Shown here: piece by piece, positions 44,160-53,201 of the stretch | How the letters are laid out: each line of letters opens with the position of its first letter | How positions within the stretch are numbered: the first letter of the stretch is position 1 | Assembly: GCF_021389935.1 (NCBI RefSeq) | Contig: NZ_CP089979.1 | Location: 2,151,001-2,215,000, forward strand | DNA: 64,000 nucleotides | Source of the DNA: Fulvivirga ligni | GTDB lineage: Bacteria; Bacteroidota; Bacteroidia; Cytophagales; Cyclobacteriaceae | Direction: 5' to 3' | Notes under the pieces: generated by a model | Databases searched by the model: none | What the model was told of the DNA's origin: nothing | What the model saw: only the letters and a program-made list of their open reading frames with translations | Position numbers and translations under genes: made by a program

Positions 44160-44521
44160 GTTCAAGTTTAGTTTTGGGGTTTTAGAATTGTAAAGCAAGA
44201 TTTGATTAAAAGAAATTGATATATTTAGGGTTGATTTATTTCTAGTTAACCATGAGGTAGGTGCTTAATTAGGTTCGAAAATTCAGCACTATTATTCCTC
44301 TAAACCTTGATTTCATTGTATAATTAGTTTTAGTTTTAGTCTTCTTTTATTTTTTTGTTTTAACTTATTGCTGGACTTGTTAATTTTTAACAAATCATAC
44401 ATAAATATTACATGTGTTATAGTGTCGGGGTTTTTTGTAATTGTTGTGTTTGAGTTTGTATGACACAAAAATGGATGGTTGGGTTTGTAAAAACTAATCA
44501 AAAATTAATGTAAACTTACTT
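44160..44521. other. AT-rich divergent intergenic region
   Basis: About 360 bp between the lipopeptide array and the sensor kinase gene. It is rich in T-runs and short TTAATT motifs, with no TAnnTTTG box on either strand and no convincing small gene. A short minus-strand frame here has biased composition and is not accepted. Promoters for both directions must lie in it. Confidence 0.6.
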
Positions 44522-46621
44522 GTGTGTTTCTTGTATAAATTATTGAAGAAAATAGTAGCAACACTTTTGATGTCAATTTTGATGTCAATGTCACATCTTT
44601 ATGCTGATGATATTGATTCATTAAAGGCGATTCTTTCCACTCAGGATTTTGCTGAAAAGGCTGAAGTGGCAAGGCAGCTTTTTGTGGCTTATAGTAATAG
44701 TAATTTAGACTCGGCTCTATATTTTGCTAAAGTGTCTAGTGAATATGCTACATATGCAGGTGATAGTTTATTGCTGTCAAGAGCTGAGTTTTGTATAGGC
44801 TGGGCATTAGATAATAAAGGTTTTTATCAAGATGCCATTGATCACTATGCCAAATCTTTAAGCATAGCTAATAATAATAATTATGATAGCCGGAAGAAGT
44901 ATATTTTAAATAATTTGGCTAATGCCAATTATCTGGTTGGTAATTATGATGATGCACTCAAATATCATTTTGAATCCCTCAGAATTAGAGAGCAAGAGGG
45001 TAATATGCTGGAAGTGGCTATTTCCCTGAATAATATAGGGCTGGTTTATTATAAAATAAGGGATTTTAAAAATGCCATTAGCTTTTTCAATCAGTCGGTT
45101 AAGATAAAAAAGGAGATTCAAAACGAGCAGGATATTGAAAGTGTTCTGGTTAATCTCGGGTTGTGTTATTCGGAATTAGAACAATATAAAAAGGCTATTG
45201 AGTATTTTGACCAAGTTTTAAATATTTGCCAGGAGGGATGTTCTGATAGGATGAAGATTGAGGCTCTTAATGGTGCAGGTATAGCAAACTATAATTTGGG
45301 GGAAATAGTTGAGGCTGACAGATATTTTAATAGCTCAAATGAGTTAGCTGTAGGAGAGGACTATCAGGTATACCGGGTTATCAATGATCATTATTTGGCA
45401 AAGGTTAAATTAGATAGAGATGAGCTGGAGGAGGCTAAAAGTTATATAAATAGAAGTTTAGCTTTGGCAGAGCATTTAGGCTATAGAACTTGGATTAGAG
45501 ATAATTATCAATTACTGGGCAAAATTAAATTCGATGAAGGAGAATTTAAGGAAGCCTATAAATATCAGATTATATACGACTCCTTAAGTAGTTTAATACT
45601 AAATGAAGAGGTAATCCAAAACTTAACGCAGATTCAGGTTGAATATCGAGAGCGGGAGAATATTGAAACCATAAGTAATCAAAAATCAGAATTATCTAAA
45701 CGCACTACTTTACTTGTTTTATCCGCGATTATCATCCTTCTAGCTATAGTAATTTTAGTAATCTTATATAAGAGTAATCACCACAGGAGAAAAGTAAATA
45801 AAGAACTCTCCGTGGCTAATGAAAAGCTTTCTGAAGCCAACGATACCATCGAGCGGCAGAACCAGGAATTGACAGATGTTAATTTTAAGCTAGAGGAAAT
45901 TGTAAAAGATAGAACTAAGGAGCTTAAAGCTACTAACGCTGCACTTTTAAAGTCAAATAATGAGCTTGACAATTTCATTTATAAAACCTCTCATGATATT
46001 AGAGGTCCACTAGCTACGTTGCAAGGAGTCTGTAATGTGGCACTGATTGATATTAAGGATGAAAGAGCTATTGATTATTTCCAAAAATTAGGCAATACGG
46101 CACGAAATTTGAACGAAATCCTTTCTAAGCTTTTGATTATCAATCAGATAAACAACTCCTTAATTTCCGACGATAAAATTGATTTCGATTCATTGATAGA
46201 TAGCATCGTCAAAGAACAGAAAACTCTGAAGCGAGCGAAGAATATTTCTGTCAATAAAGAGATTGATGATAACCTATATTTTAAAAGTGACGTAGATCTG
46301 TTAAAGATTATATTAAATAATTTGATCGGTAATTCGTTCAAGTTTTATAATACCTCTAACAGGCTTGATTCATTTGTTACTATAAGGATATTTAAGGAGA
46401 AGGATCTGGTTATGCAGGTGATTGATAATGGAATTGGCATTGAAGATAAGGCGTCTGACAAGATCTTTGAGATCTTTTCAAAGGCATCTGAAATGGCTGA
46501 TTCGGCAGGTCTTGGTCTGTACTTGGTGAAACTGGCAGTGGAAAAGCTGGAAGGCGAAATAGCGTTGGTGAAAACAGAAGAGGGGCACACATGTTTTCAT
46601 GTAACTATTCCTCAGGGGTAA
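44522..46621 (+). CDS. TPR-containing sensor histidine kinase
   Basis: 699 residues if read from GTG 44522; TTG 44543 or ATG 44570 are alternatives, and the first ~27 residues (KKIVATLLMSILMSMSHLYA) look like a signal peptide. Residues about 35-365 contain some seven TPR repeats, followed by a coiled coil, a single TM helix (395-417), a second coiled coil (420-485), the HisKA region with phospho-acceptor His491 (SHDIRGPLATL) and the HATPase domain with N box (NNLIGNSFKF), DNGIGIE and GLGLYLVK. The topology puts the TPR sensor in the periplasm. No response regulator is adjacent. Divergent from the lipopeptide array. Confidence 0.92.
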   Translation: MCFLYKLLKKIVATLLMSILMSMSHLYADDIDSLKAILSTQDFAEKAEVARQLFVAYSNSNLDSALYFAKVSSEYATYAGDSLLLSRAEFCIGWALDNKGFYQDAIDHYAKSLSIANNNNYDSRKKYILNNLANANYLVGNYDDALKYHFESLRIREQEGNMLEVAISLNNIGLVYYKIRDFKNAISFFNQSVKIKKEIQNEQDIESVLVNLGLCYSELEQYKKAIEYFDQVLNICQEGCSDRMKIEALNGAGIANYNLGEIVEADRYFNSSNELAVGEDYQVYRVINDHYLAKVKLDRDELEEAKSYINRSLALAEHLGYRTWIRDNYQLLGKIKFDEGEFKEAYKYQIIYDSLSSLILNEEVIQNLTQIQVEYRERENIETISNQKSELSKRTTLLVLSAIIILLAIVILVILYKSNHHRRKVNKELSVANEKLSEANDTIERQNQELTDVNFKLEEIVKDRTKELKATNAALLKSNNELDNFIYKTSHDIRGPLATLQGVCNVALIDIKDERAIDYFQKLGNTARNLNEILSKLLIINQINNSLISDDKIDFDSLIDSIVKEQKTLKRAKNISVNKEIDDNLYFKSDVDLLKIILNNLIGNSFKFYNTSNRLDSFVTIRIFKEKDLVMQVIDNGIGIEDKASDKIFEIFSKASEMADSAGLGLYLVKLAVEKLEGEIALVKTEEGHTCFHVTIPQG

Positions 46622-46662
46622 TCTTAAGCTAATAGTTTATTATCAACCGCATTAATTCATTT

Positions 46663-47079
46663 ATGCTAGGTAAAATATGTTTAAAACAGCCTAGTGCTGC
46701 AGAAAGTAGCACGGCTTGCATCGCCTCGGTTTCTGTTTATTATGGTCTTAATATTCCTCTCCAGATCATAAGAAGGTTTGCTCCATTAGAAAATGAGAAG
46801 GCTACTTACGAAAAGCTTGTTATGGCAGCGCAGTCTGTTGGTTTCGAGGTGATTGAGCTGGTAAATGATGAGTTTTATCTGCGAAACATGAGAAAGCCAT
46901 TGATTACTTCATTTGGCACTGATGATAATCCACACTTTGTAGTAGTGTATGATGTTTCAGATACCAGAGTGGCCTTAATGGATCCAAAAGATGGTAAGAT
47001 ACATGAGTTTTCACTAGATGAGTTTAAACAGGGTTGTGGTTCTTTCCTTTTGCAATTAAAGCCAACTCTTTTCCGATAA
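46663..47079 (+). CDS. C39-peptidase-like protein lacking the catalytic cysteine
   Basis: 138-residue stand-alone domain resembling C39 bacteriocin-processing peptidases. The region ESSTACIASVSVYYGLNI aligns with the family block DCGPACLAMVxxYYG, the middle reads YEKLVMAAQSVGFEV, and the end contains DNPHFVVVYDV (His91) and ALMDPKDGK (Asp107). The catalytic Cys position is Ser15; only the second family cysteine (Cys19) is kept. Like the C39-like domains of peptide exporters it may bind rather than cut peptides. No signal peptide or TM helix, so it is cytosolic. It starts 42 bp after the TPR kinase gene on the same strand. Confidence 0.75.
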   Translation: MLGKICLKQPSAAESSTACIASVSVYYGLNIPLQIIRRFAPLENEKATYEKLVMAAQSVGFEVIELVNDEFYLRNMRKPLITSFGTDDNPHFVVVYDVSDTRVALMDPKDGKIHEFSLDEFKQGCGSFLLQLKPTLFR

Positions 47080-47119
47080 GGTCTATAGGTTATGGTAGGT
47101 ATAAACTACCAATAAATTT

Positions 47120-47127
47120 TATCTTTG
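47120..47127 (+). promoter_or_regulatory. Candidate -7 box (TATCTTTG) for metG
   Basis: TATCTTTG lies 19 bp before the metG ATG, implying a leader of only about a dozen nucleotides. A small inverted repeat (GGTAG / CTACC at 47094-47110) overlaps the region just upstream. Confidence 0.6.
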
Positions 47128-47145
47128 CAGTTATAATTCAAAGAT

Positions 47146-49242
47146 ATGACACAAGAGACCGAAACCAACTTTAAAAGACATACTATTACTGCCGCTTTGC
47201 CTTATGCAAACGGCCCTGTTCATATAGGTCACCTGGCTGGTGTTTATGTGCCGGCAGATATCTATGCCAGATATTTGAGAAGTAAAAAGGAGGATGTTGC
47301 TTTCGTATGCGGTTCTGATGAGCACGGCGTAGCCATTACCTTAAGGGCTAAAAAAGAGGGAGTTACACCTCAGGAAATCGTAGACAAATACCATACATTA
47401 ATCAAAGACTCTTTCGAGAAATTCGGAATAGAGTTCGATATATATTCAAGAACATCTTCTGAAGTGCATAAAAAAACTTCAATGGATATGTTCAAAAAGC
47501 TCTATGACAAGGGCGGCTTTGAAGAGAAAACGTCACAGCAATGCTTTGATGAAAAGAGTAACCTTTTCTTAGCAGATAGATACATCGTAGGTACATGTCC
47601 TAAGTGTGGTTATGATCAAGCTTATGGAGATCAGTGCGAGAAGTGTGGCTCATCTCTGAGTCCGTCCGAGCTTATTGATCCACGTTCTGCGCTTAGTGGA
47701 GATAAGCCAGTGTTGAAAGAAACTACCCATTGGTTCTTTCCTATGGATAAGTATGAAGGCTGGTTAAAGGAATGGATACTGGAAGGACATACAGAATGGA
47801 AGGCTAACGTTTATGGCCAATGTAAATCATGGTTAGATGGTGGCTTGGCTCCAAGAGCTATGACTCGTGATTTAGATTGGGGCGTGCCAGTGCCGATAGA
47901 GGGGGCTGAAGGAAAAGTGCTTTATGTATGGTTCGACGCGCCAATCGGTTATATCTCTGCTACCAAAGAATGGGCTGAAAGAGAAGGTAAAAACTGGGAG
48001 GATTATTGGAAAAGTGATGATACTCGTTTACTACATTTTATAGGTAAAGACAATATCGTTTTCCATTGTATTATATTCCCAAGCATATTGCATGCTGATG
48101 GTGATTATATTCTGCCTGATAATGTTCCTGCTAATGAGTTTTTAAACCTGGAAGGTAATAAGATCAGTACATCTAAGAACTGGGCGGTTTGGCTGCATGA
48201 GTTCTTGGAAGATTTACCTGGTAAGGAAGATGTTCTTAGATATGTTTTATGTGCCAATGCACCAGAAACAAAGGATAACGACTTCACCTGGAAGGATTTT
48301 CAGACCAGAAACAATAGCGAGTTGGTAGCCATTTTTGGAAACTTCATCAATAGAGCGGTAGTTCTTACCAATAAGTACTATGATGGTGAAATTCCTGAAA
48401 GAGGAGAGCTTTTTGATATTGATAAGGATACCATTGAGAAATTGAAGGCCGCTCCAGTGAAGATTGCTAATGCCTTGGATTCATTCAGGTTTAGAGAAGC
48501 AATGTCTGAATTTATAGACCTGGCCAGAACAGGTAATAAATACCTGGCTGATACGGAGCCTTGGAAGCTGATCAAAGAAAACCCTAATAGAGTAAAAACT
48601 ATTATGAATATTGGTCTGCAAATAGCAGCTAATCTTGCTGTAGTGGGTAAGCCGTTACTTCCAAAGACTATTGACAAGCTTTGTGGTATTTTAAATATAG
48701 AAAATAAGTTCTGGGAAGAAGCTGGGTCCATTGACTTATTGGCGGCAGGTCATAAAATTAATGAGGCAGAGCTTTTATTTGAAAAGATTGAGGACGAAGT
48801 AGTAGAAAAACAGATGGCTAAATTAGAAGCAACAAAGAAATCAAATCAAGAAGAAACAGCGGTAGCTGCGGCTGCTGCGCAAACTCAGGAGCCAGAGGCT
48901 GTAGAGGAAAGTAAAAGCCAGATCACTTATGATGACTTTGTGAAGCTGGATATGAGAGTAGGAACTATTTTGGAAGCCGAGAAAATGCCTAAGTCTAAAA
49001 AGCTTTTGAAGATGCTAGTGGATACAGGTATTGACAAGAGAACTATTCTTAGTGGAATTGCCGAGCATTTTAGTCCGGAAGAAGTTGTGGGTAAGCAGGT
49101 TTCAGTACTGGTGAATCTAGCCCCAAGAAAAATGATGGGAATAGAGTCCCAAGGTATGATTCTTATGGCTGAAGATACTGATGGCAAACTAAAATTTATC
49201 CAACCATCTGAGGCGGTGGCCCCAGGGTCAGGAATAAGTTAA
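47146..49242 (+). CDS. metG: Methionyl-tRNA synthetase
   Basis: 698-residue class I aminoacyl-tRNA synthetase. HIGH motif in [10 protein letters not shown], a zinc knuckle with two CxxC pairs ([18 protein letters not shown]), and a KMSKS-type motif KISTS (ISTSKNWAV). After a linker rich in Ala, Gln and Glu (about 555-590), residues about 595-698 form the EMAP/Arc1p-like tRNA-binding domain ([17 protein letters not shown]). The full-length MetG form is common in this phylum. Followed by the hybrid kinase gene after a long inverted repeat. Confidence 0.97.
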   Translation: MTQETETNFKRHTITAALPYANGPVHIGHLAGVYVPADIYARYLRSKKEDVAFVCGSDEHGVAITLRAKKEGVTPQEIVDKYHTLIKDSFEKFGIEFDIYSRTSSEVHKKTSMDMFKKLYDKGGFEEKTSQQCFDEKSNLFLADRYIVGTCPKCGYDQAYGDQCEKCGSSLSPSELIDPRSALSGDKPVLKETTHWFFPMDKYEGWLKEWILEGHTEWKANVYGQCKSWLDGGLAPRAMTRDLDWGVPVPIEGAEGKVLYVWFDAPIGYISATKEWAEREGKNWEDYWKSDDTRLLHFIGKDNIVFHCIIFPSILHADGDYILPDNVPANEFLNLEGNKISTSKNWAVWLHEFLEDLPGKEDVLRYVLCANAPETKDNDFTWKDFQTRNNSELVAIFGNFINRAVVLTNKYYDGEIPERGELFDIDKDTIEKLKAAPVKIANALDSFRFREAMSEFIDLARTGNKYLADTEPWKLIKENPNRVKTIMNIGLQIAANLAVVGKPLLPKTIDKLCGILNIENKFWEEAGSIDLLAAGHKINEAELLFEKIEDEVVEKQMAKLEATKKSNQEETAVAAAAAQTQEPEAVEESKSQITYDDFVKLDMRVGTILEAEKMPKSKKLLKMLVDTGIDKRTILSGIAEHFSPEEVVGKQVSVLVNLAPRKMMGIESQGMILMAEDTDGKLKFIQPSEAVAPGSGIS

Positions 49243-49266
49243 TTATTAATTAATCAATATTTTTTT

Positions 49267-49313
49267 AAGGGCGTTTAAGATCGCTTATATTTAATATGAT
49301 CTTAAGCGCCCTT
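49267..49313 (+). promoter_or_regulatory. Inverted repeat ending 2 nt before the hybrid kinase start
   Basis: AAGGGCGTTTAAGATC (49267-49282) pairs with GATCTTAAGCGCCCTT (49298-49313) with one mismatch. The right arm ends two bases before ATG 49316. It may terminate metG transcripts or mask the kinase translation start; a T-run precedes rather than follows it, so on the minus strand it would look like a terminator. Confidence 0.5.
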
Positions 49314-49315
49314 AT

Positions 49316-51919
49316 ATGTTTAAAAAGATTATATCCACAATAGTAGGGTTCGGCATAGTTGAAGATATGCCATTCACACAGGCCAAGCGGGTGAAGCTGG
49401 TGAACGTTTGTTCATTTCTGGCGGCTCTTTCTACCTTCCCCTACATCTTTCTATTTATTGGCCAGATCACCTATCTGGGAATTGCCTCATTGACTTTCTT
49501 TCTCGCGTTTATAGGTACATTGTTATGGAATTGTGCTGGTAAGTACCAGGTAGCTAAATTTTGGATACTGGTTAATAGTCATGCCTATATATTGCTCACG
49601 GCTTCATCATTTGGTAGATATGCCGGTGAGCAACTCATTCTCATTCCAGTGCTTTTTGGTGCGGTACTGGTTTTTGAGTTCAAAGAAAAGCTGAGCTTAT
49701 ACTTTTCCATAGGTCTCACAGTCGCTTGCTTCCTATTTTTGGAGTATACTAACTATTCACTGTTGAATCTTGACATTTCCCCTGCTGAGCAATTGGAATA
49801 TTATCAGGGTAATCTGGTCATTACAGTTGCTTGTTGCGTAACCATTGCAATTTTCTATTTCTACCTCTACGGACAGCAACTGGATGAAAATCAGCGGGCT
49901 ATGAATACTAGTAAGGAGATAGAGGAGATGATCAGCTATTTTTCTAATTCATTGTATGGTAAGAATACCGTGGACGAGATATTGTGGGATGTAGCTAAGA
50001 ATTGTATTGGTAGATTGGGCTTGGTGGATTGTGTAATATACATGATGGATGAAGACAGGCAGGTTCTGGTTCAGAAAGCAGCCTTTGGAGATAAAAATCC
50101 TCATGACTTTGAGATTTTTAATCCCATAGTGATACCGGCAGGTAAGGGCATAGTAGGCCATGTGGCGAAAACGATGAAGCCATTTATTGTGCAGGATACC
50201 TCCAAAGAACCCATGTATATCGCTGATGACCGAGTGAGGCTGTCGGAAGTGGCTGTGCCATTAATTTACAACAATAAGACTATTGGGGTTATTGATTCTG
50301 AGCATCCAGAAAAGAATTTTTATAAGCAGCGCCATGTAGATTTATTAAATATTGTAGCTTCATTATGTGCTAATAAAGTAGTGAGAGCCATGGCTGATGA
50401 AGAGCGAGCTAAGGCCTTGAAGATTAAAATGGAAGCTGAAAAGATAAAGGCCTTTGATGAATTTAAAACCAAACTATTTGCTAATGTTTCTCATGAATTA
50501 AGAACGCCACTTACATTAATAAAAGGCACAGTTTCAAAACACCGGGAAGAATCAGAAGATTGGATACTTATGCATAGGCATACTGATCATCTATTGAGAC
50601 TGATCAATCAAATACTGGACCTTACCAAAATAGAGTCGGGGCATTTTGAATTACATCATCAGCCGAATGACATAACAGCATTCTTTAAAATATTAGTTTC
50701 TACTTTTAGCTCATTGGCTAGTCATAAACAAGTGGAGATTATTGACAATATAGGAGATGATCCGTTTTACCTTTCTTATGATCAGGATGCTTTGGAGAAG
50801 ATAATGTTCAACCTTTTCTCTAATGCCATTAAGTTTTCGCCTCACCATTCCTCCATAGAGTTAAAGGTCACTTATGATGATGTTCTCGTTATTCAGGTGA
50901 TAGATAGGGGACCTGGTATACCTGATTTACTTCAAAATAAGATTTTTGAGAGGTACTATCAGGTGCCATCAGTAACTAGTGGAGGAACAGGAATAGGCTT
51001 GGCTCTGACCAAAGAACTGGTGGAATTGTTTAATGGAGATATTTCTGTATCTAACGCCTCTGATGGTGGAGCTGTATTTACAGTGAAGTTACCTGTTCCT
51101 ATCTCAGGAGCATCTGAGAATGAGGTGCAAATGGAAGTGGAAGATTCACTTTCAGAGGTAGATAGTAAGCGTTTGGTCTTATTGGTAGAGGATAATGTGG
51201 AGCTGCTTGCCTACATCCGGAATGAGCTAAAAGAAAGCTTTAAGGTGATAACAGCTGCTGATGGTGAATTGGCTAAAAAGAAAGCCCAGGATCAGTTGCC
51301 TGATGTTATCATCAGTGATATTATGATGCCTAATACAGATGGGATAGAGTTCTGTAAATGGTTGAAAAATAATGAGCTTACCAGCCATATTCCGATAATG
51401 CTGCTTACGGCAGTTGCTGATCAGAAAAAAAGGCTTGAAGGCTATGAACAGGGTGCAGATGATTATCTTACTAAACCATTTGATAGTCATGAGCTTAGAG
51501 TTAGGGTAAATAACTTATTAAGATCTCGGGATAAGTTGAAAGAGAAGTATCAAAATGTATTAAAGATGCCTTCTCATGATATTGTAATACAGAGCTCGGA
51601 TGAGCTTTTTATGAAAAAGGTTTTAAAGGCAATTGATAATAATATTGAAAACAACGACTACAGTGTATCTCAGCTATGTGAAGAGGTGGGGCTAAGTAGA
51701 ATGCAGATGCATAGAAAGCTGGTAGCACTTACTGACTTTTCTGCGACTTCTTTTATCAGAGAAGTGCGTTTGCATCGAGCTATGGAATTGCTCTCCTCAG
51801 GTGAGCCAGTGTCTCAGGTGGCCTATGCTGTTGGATTTAACAGCCTTTCTTATTTTAGTAAAATCTTTAAGGGTAAGTTTGGTCACTTACCTTCGGAGGT
51901 AGTTGCAGTTAATCGTTAA
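49316..51919 (+). CDS. Hybrid sensor kinase / response regulator with AraC-type output
   Basis: 867-residue single-protein two-component system. Residues about 28-185 form six membrane helices (7TM-like sensor), about 205-355 a GAF domain, about 380-450 HisKA with His393 (SHELRTPLTLIKG), about 485-595 HATPase (NLFSNAIKFS, DRGPGIPD, GTGIGLAL), about 618-735 a receiver with Asp668 (ISDIMMPNTDG) and Lys720, and about 765-865 an AraC-type double HTH ending GFNSLSYFSKIFKGKFGHLPS. Unlike classic Bacteroidota hybrid systems it has no periplasmic beta-propeller sensor. An alternative start is Met18. Overlaps the convergent pth gene by 11 bp. Confidence 0.93.
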   Translation: MFKKIISTIVGFGIVEDMPFTQAKRVKLVNVCSFLAALSTFPYIFLFIGQITYLGIASLTFFLAFIGTLLWNCAGKYQVAKFWILVNSHAYILLTASSFGRYAGEQLILIPVLFGAVLVFEFKEKLSLYFSIGLTVACFLFLEYTNYSLLNLDISPAEQLEYYQGNLVITVACCVTIAIFYFYLYGQQLDENQRAMNTSKEIEEMISYFSNSLYGKNTVDEILWDVAKNCIGRLGLVDCVIYMMDEDRQVLVQKAAFGDKNPHDFEIFNPIVIPAGKGIVGHVAKTMKPFIVQDTSKEPMYIADDRVRLSEVAVPLIYNNKTIGVIDSEHPEKNFYKQRHVDLLNIVASLCANKVVRAMADEERAKALKIKMEAEKIKAFDEFKTKLFANVSHELRTPLTLIKGTVSKHREESEDWILMHRHTDHLLRLINQILDLTKIESGHFELHHQPNDITAFFKILVSTFSSLASHKQVEIIDNIGDDPFYLSYDQDALEKIMFNLFSNAIKFSPHHSSIELKVTYDDVLVIQVIDRGPGIPDLLQNKIFERYYQVPSVTSGGTGIGLALTKELVELFNGDISVSNASDGGAVFTVKLPVPISGASENEVQMEVEDSLSEVDSKRLVLLVEDNVELLAYIRNELKESFKVITAADGELAKKKAQDQLPDVIISDIMMPNTDGIEFCKWLKNNELTSHIPIMLLTAVADQKKRLEGYEQGADDYLTKPFDSHELRVRVNNLLRSRDKLKEKYQNVLKMPSHDIVIQSSDELFMKKVLKAIDNNIENNDYSVSQLCEEVGLSRMQMHRKLVALTDFSATSFIREVRLHRAMELLSSGEPVSQVAYAVGFNSLSYFSKIFKGKFGHLPSEVVAVNR

Positions 51920-52469
51920 AGTTGTTCATGGTATGAACAGCTCCTACTGTACAGAATGATAAGCACATATCAATGGCTTTGTCCATCATGAAAGGCAGCT
52001 CTTCAAATTCTTTTTTTGTGAAAGGACTTAAAACGAAGTCAACCTGCTTTCCTTTAGAATAATCATCACCAATACCCATTTTAAGTCTTGAGTAATTGCT
52101 TCCGCCTGTTACTTGCTCTATGTTCTTTAATCCATTATGGCCGGCTGCAGATCCTTTGGTTCTTAACCTTAGATTGCCGAAAGGAATAGCAATATCATCT
52201 ACCAATACCAGGAGATTTTCTTTAGGTATTTTTAGCTCTTGCAGCCAGAAATTGATCGCCTTGCCACTTAAATTCATATACGTGGTAGGTTTGATGAGGT
52301 GAATGTGCCTCGACTTATGTTTAAACTCTGCTTTTTCTGCTAATCGAGTATTTTCAAAGGTAAACCCCTCCTTATCAGCAAGCCTATCTAAGGTAAGAAA
52401 GCCAATGTTATGTCTTGTAAGCTCATATTCAGCGCCAATATTTCCCAGTCCGGCTATTAGATATTTCAT
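51909..52469 (-). CDS. pth: Peptidyl-tRNA hydrolase
   Basis: 186 residues from ATG 52469 (MKYLIAGLGN); an upstream ATG adding 13 residues is disfavoured because the family starts at this strand. Catalytic His20 lies in ELTRHNIGF, and the signature blocks KPTTYMNLSGKA, LVDDIAIPFG and GSAAGHNGLKNI are present. It recycles peptidyl-tRNAs that drop off ribosomes. Third gene of the minus-strand run prs-rplY-pth, a common bacterial order, but a terminator hairpin lies between rplY and pth. Confidence 0.96.
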   Translation of the reverse strand: MKYLIAGLGNIGAEYELTRHNIGFLTLDRLADKEGFTFENTRLAEKAEFKHKSRHIHLIKPTTYMNLSGKAINFWLQELKIPKENLLVLVDDIAIPFGNLRLRTKGSAAGHNGLKNIEQVTGGSNYSRLKMGIGDDYSKGKQVDFVLSPFTKKEFEELPFMMDKAIDMCLSFCTVGAVHTMNNFND

Positions 52470-52495
52470 GTTTGTGTAAGTCTTGTGTAAAACAA

Positions 52496-52530
52496 AAAAA
52501 TCCTGCACTAATAAATAGAGCAGGATTTTT
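52496..52530. terminator. Terminator hairpin between rplY and pth
   Basis: An 11-bp stem AAAAATCCTGC / GCAGGATTTTT with a 13-nt loop, T-rich on both strands. It would end or attenuate the prs-rplY transcript before pth. Confidence 0.8.
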
Positions 52531-52549
52531 AATATTATTCAGGTTAGGC

Positions 52550-53167
52550 TTATTCAGTAGCTTCTTCTGCTCCTTCTTCAGCTGCTCCTTCTTCCTCATC
52601 TTCCTCCATTTTCTTACCTCTAAGAGCTCTAGGTATCTCAACCACAGCCACAGAAGCAATTTTAGTATCAAGGATTTCAAAGTTGTTTTCTTCGATCTCT
52701 TGTACTTTGATAGCTTTACCAAAGTCCAAAGTTTTAAGGCTTACCGAAATATGCTCAGGCATATCTTTTGGTAAAGCAGAAACTTGAAGATATCTTCTTT
52801 TCTTAATTAAAGTACCACCTTTCGCTACTCCAGGAGCTTCTCCTTCGAAGTGAACAGGTACGTTCATTTTGATTTTCTTTCCTTCAAATAACTGTAAGAA
52901 ATCAACGTGTAAAAGAACTTCACTTACAGGGTGGAATTGAAGATCTTGCATGATTGCTTCATATTCTTCACCTTCAATGTTCAAGTGAACAAAGTGAGCC
53001 TCATCAGTATAAACAAGCTCTCTAAAAAGAATCATTGGTGCGGAAAAGTGAACTTGTTTGTCACCACCATAAAGTACGCAAGGAACGTTACCCTCAGCAC
53101 GAAGCTTTTTAGATTCAGCTTTGCCGAGATTTGCTCTTTTATACCCTATAATCTCAACTGTTTTCAT
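52550..53167 (-). CDS. rplY: 50S ribosomal protein L25 (long Ctc/TL5 form)
   Basis: 205 residues. Residues 1-90 are the L25 domain that binds 5S rRNA (EIIGYKRANLGKAESKKLRAEG, VPCVLYGG). Residues about 95-180 form the beta-rich TL5/Ctc C-terminal domain. The end is a highly acidic low-complexity tail (EEDEEEGAAEEGAEEATE). It lies between prs and pth on the same strand. Confidence 0.95.
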   Translation of the reverse strand: MKTVEIIGYKRANLGKAESKKLRAEGNVPCVLYGGDKQVHFSAPMILFRELVYTDEAHFVHLNIEGEEYEAIMQDLQFHPVSEVLLHVDFLQLFEGKKIKMNVPVHFEGEAPGVAKGGTLIKKRRYLQVSALPKDMPEHISVSLKTLDFGKAIKVQEIEENNFEILDTKIASVAVVEIPRALRGKKMEEDEEEGAAEEGAEEATE

Positions 53168-53201
53168 AATGAATATAATTTATAGTTTTAAAAATAAGTT
53201 C

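Noticed and set aside
44313-44501. 62-residue minus-strand frame between the lipopeptide array and the TPR kinase
   Set aside because: Biased Lys/Asn/Ile composition from AT-rich DNA, no signal peptide or motif, and it occupies the likely promoter region.
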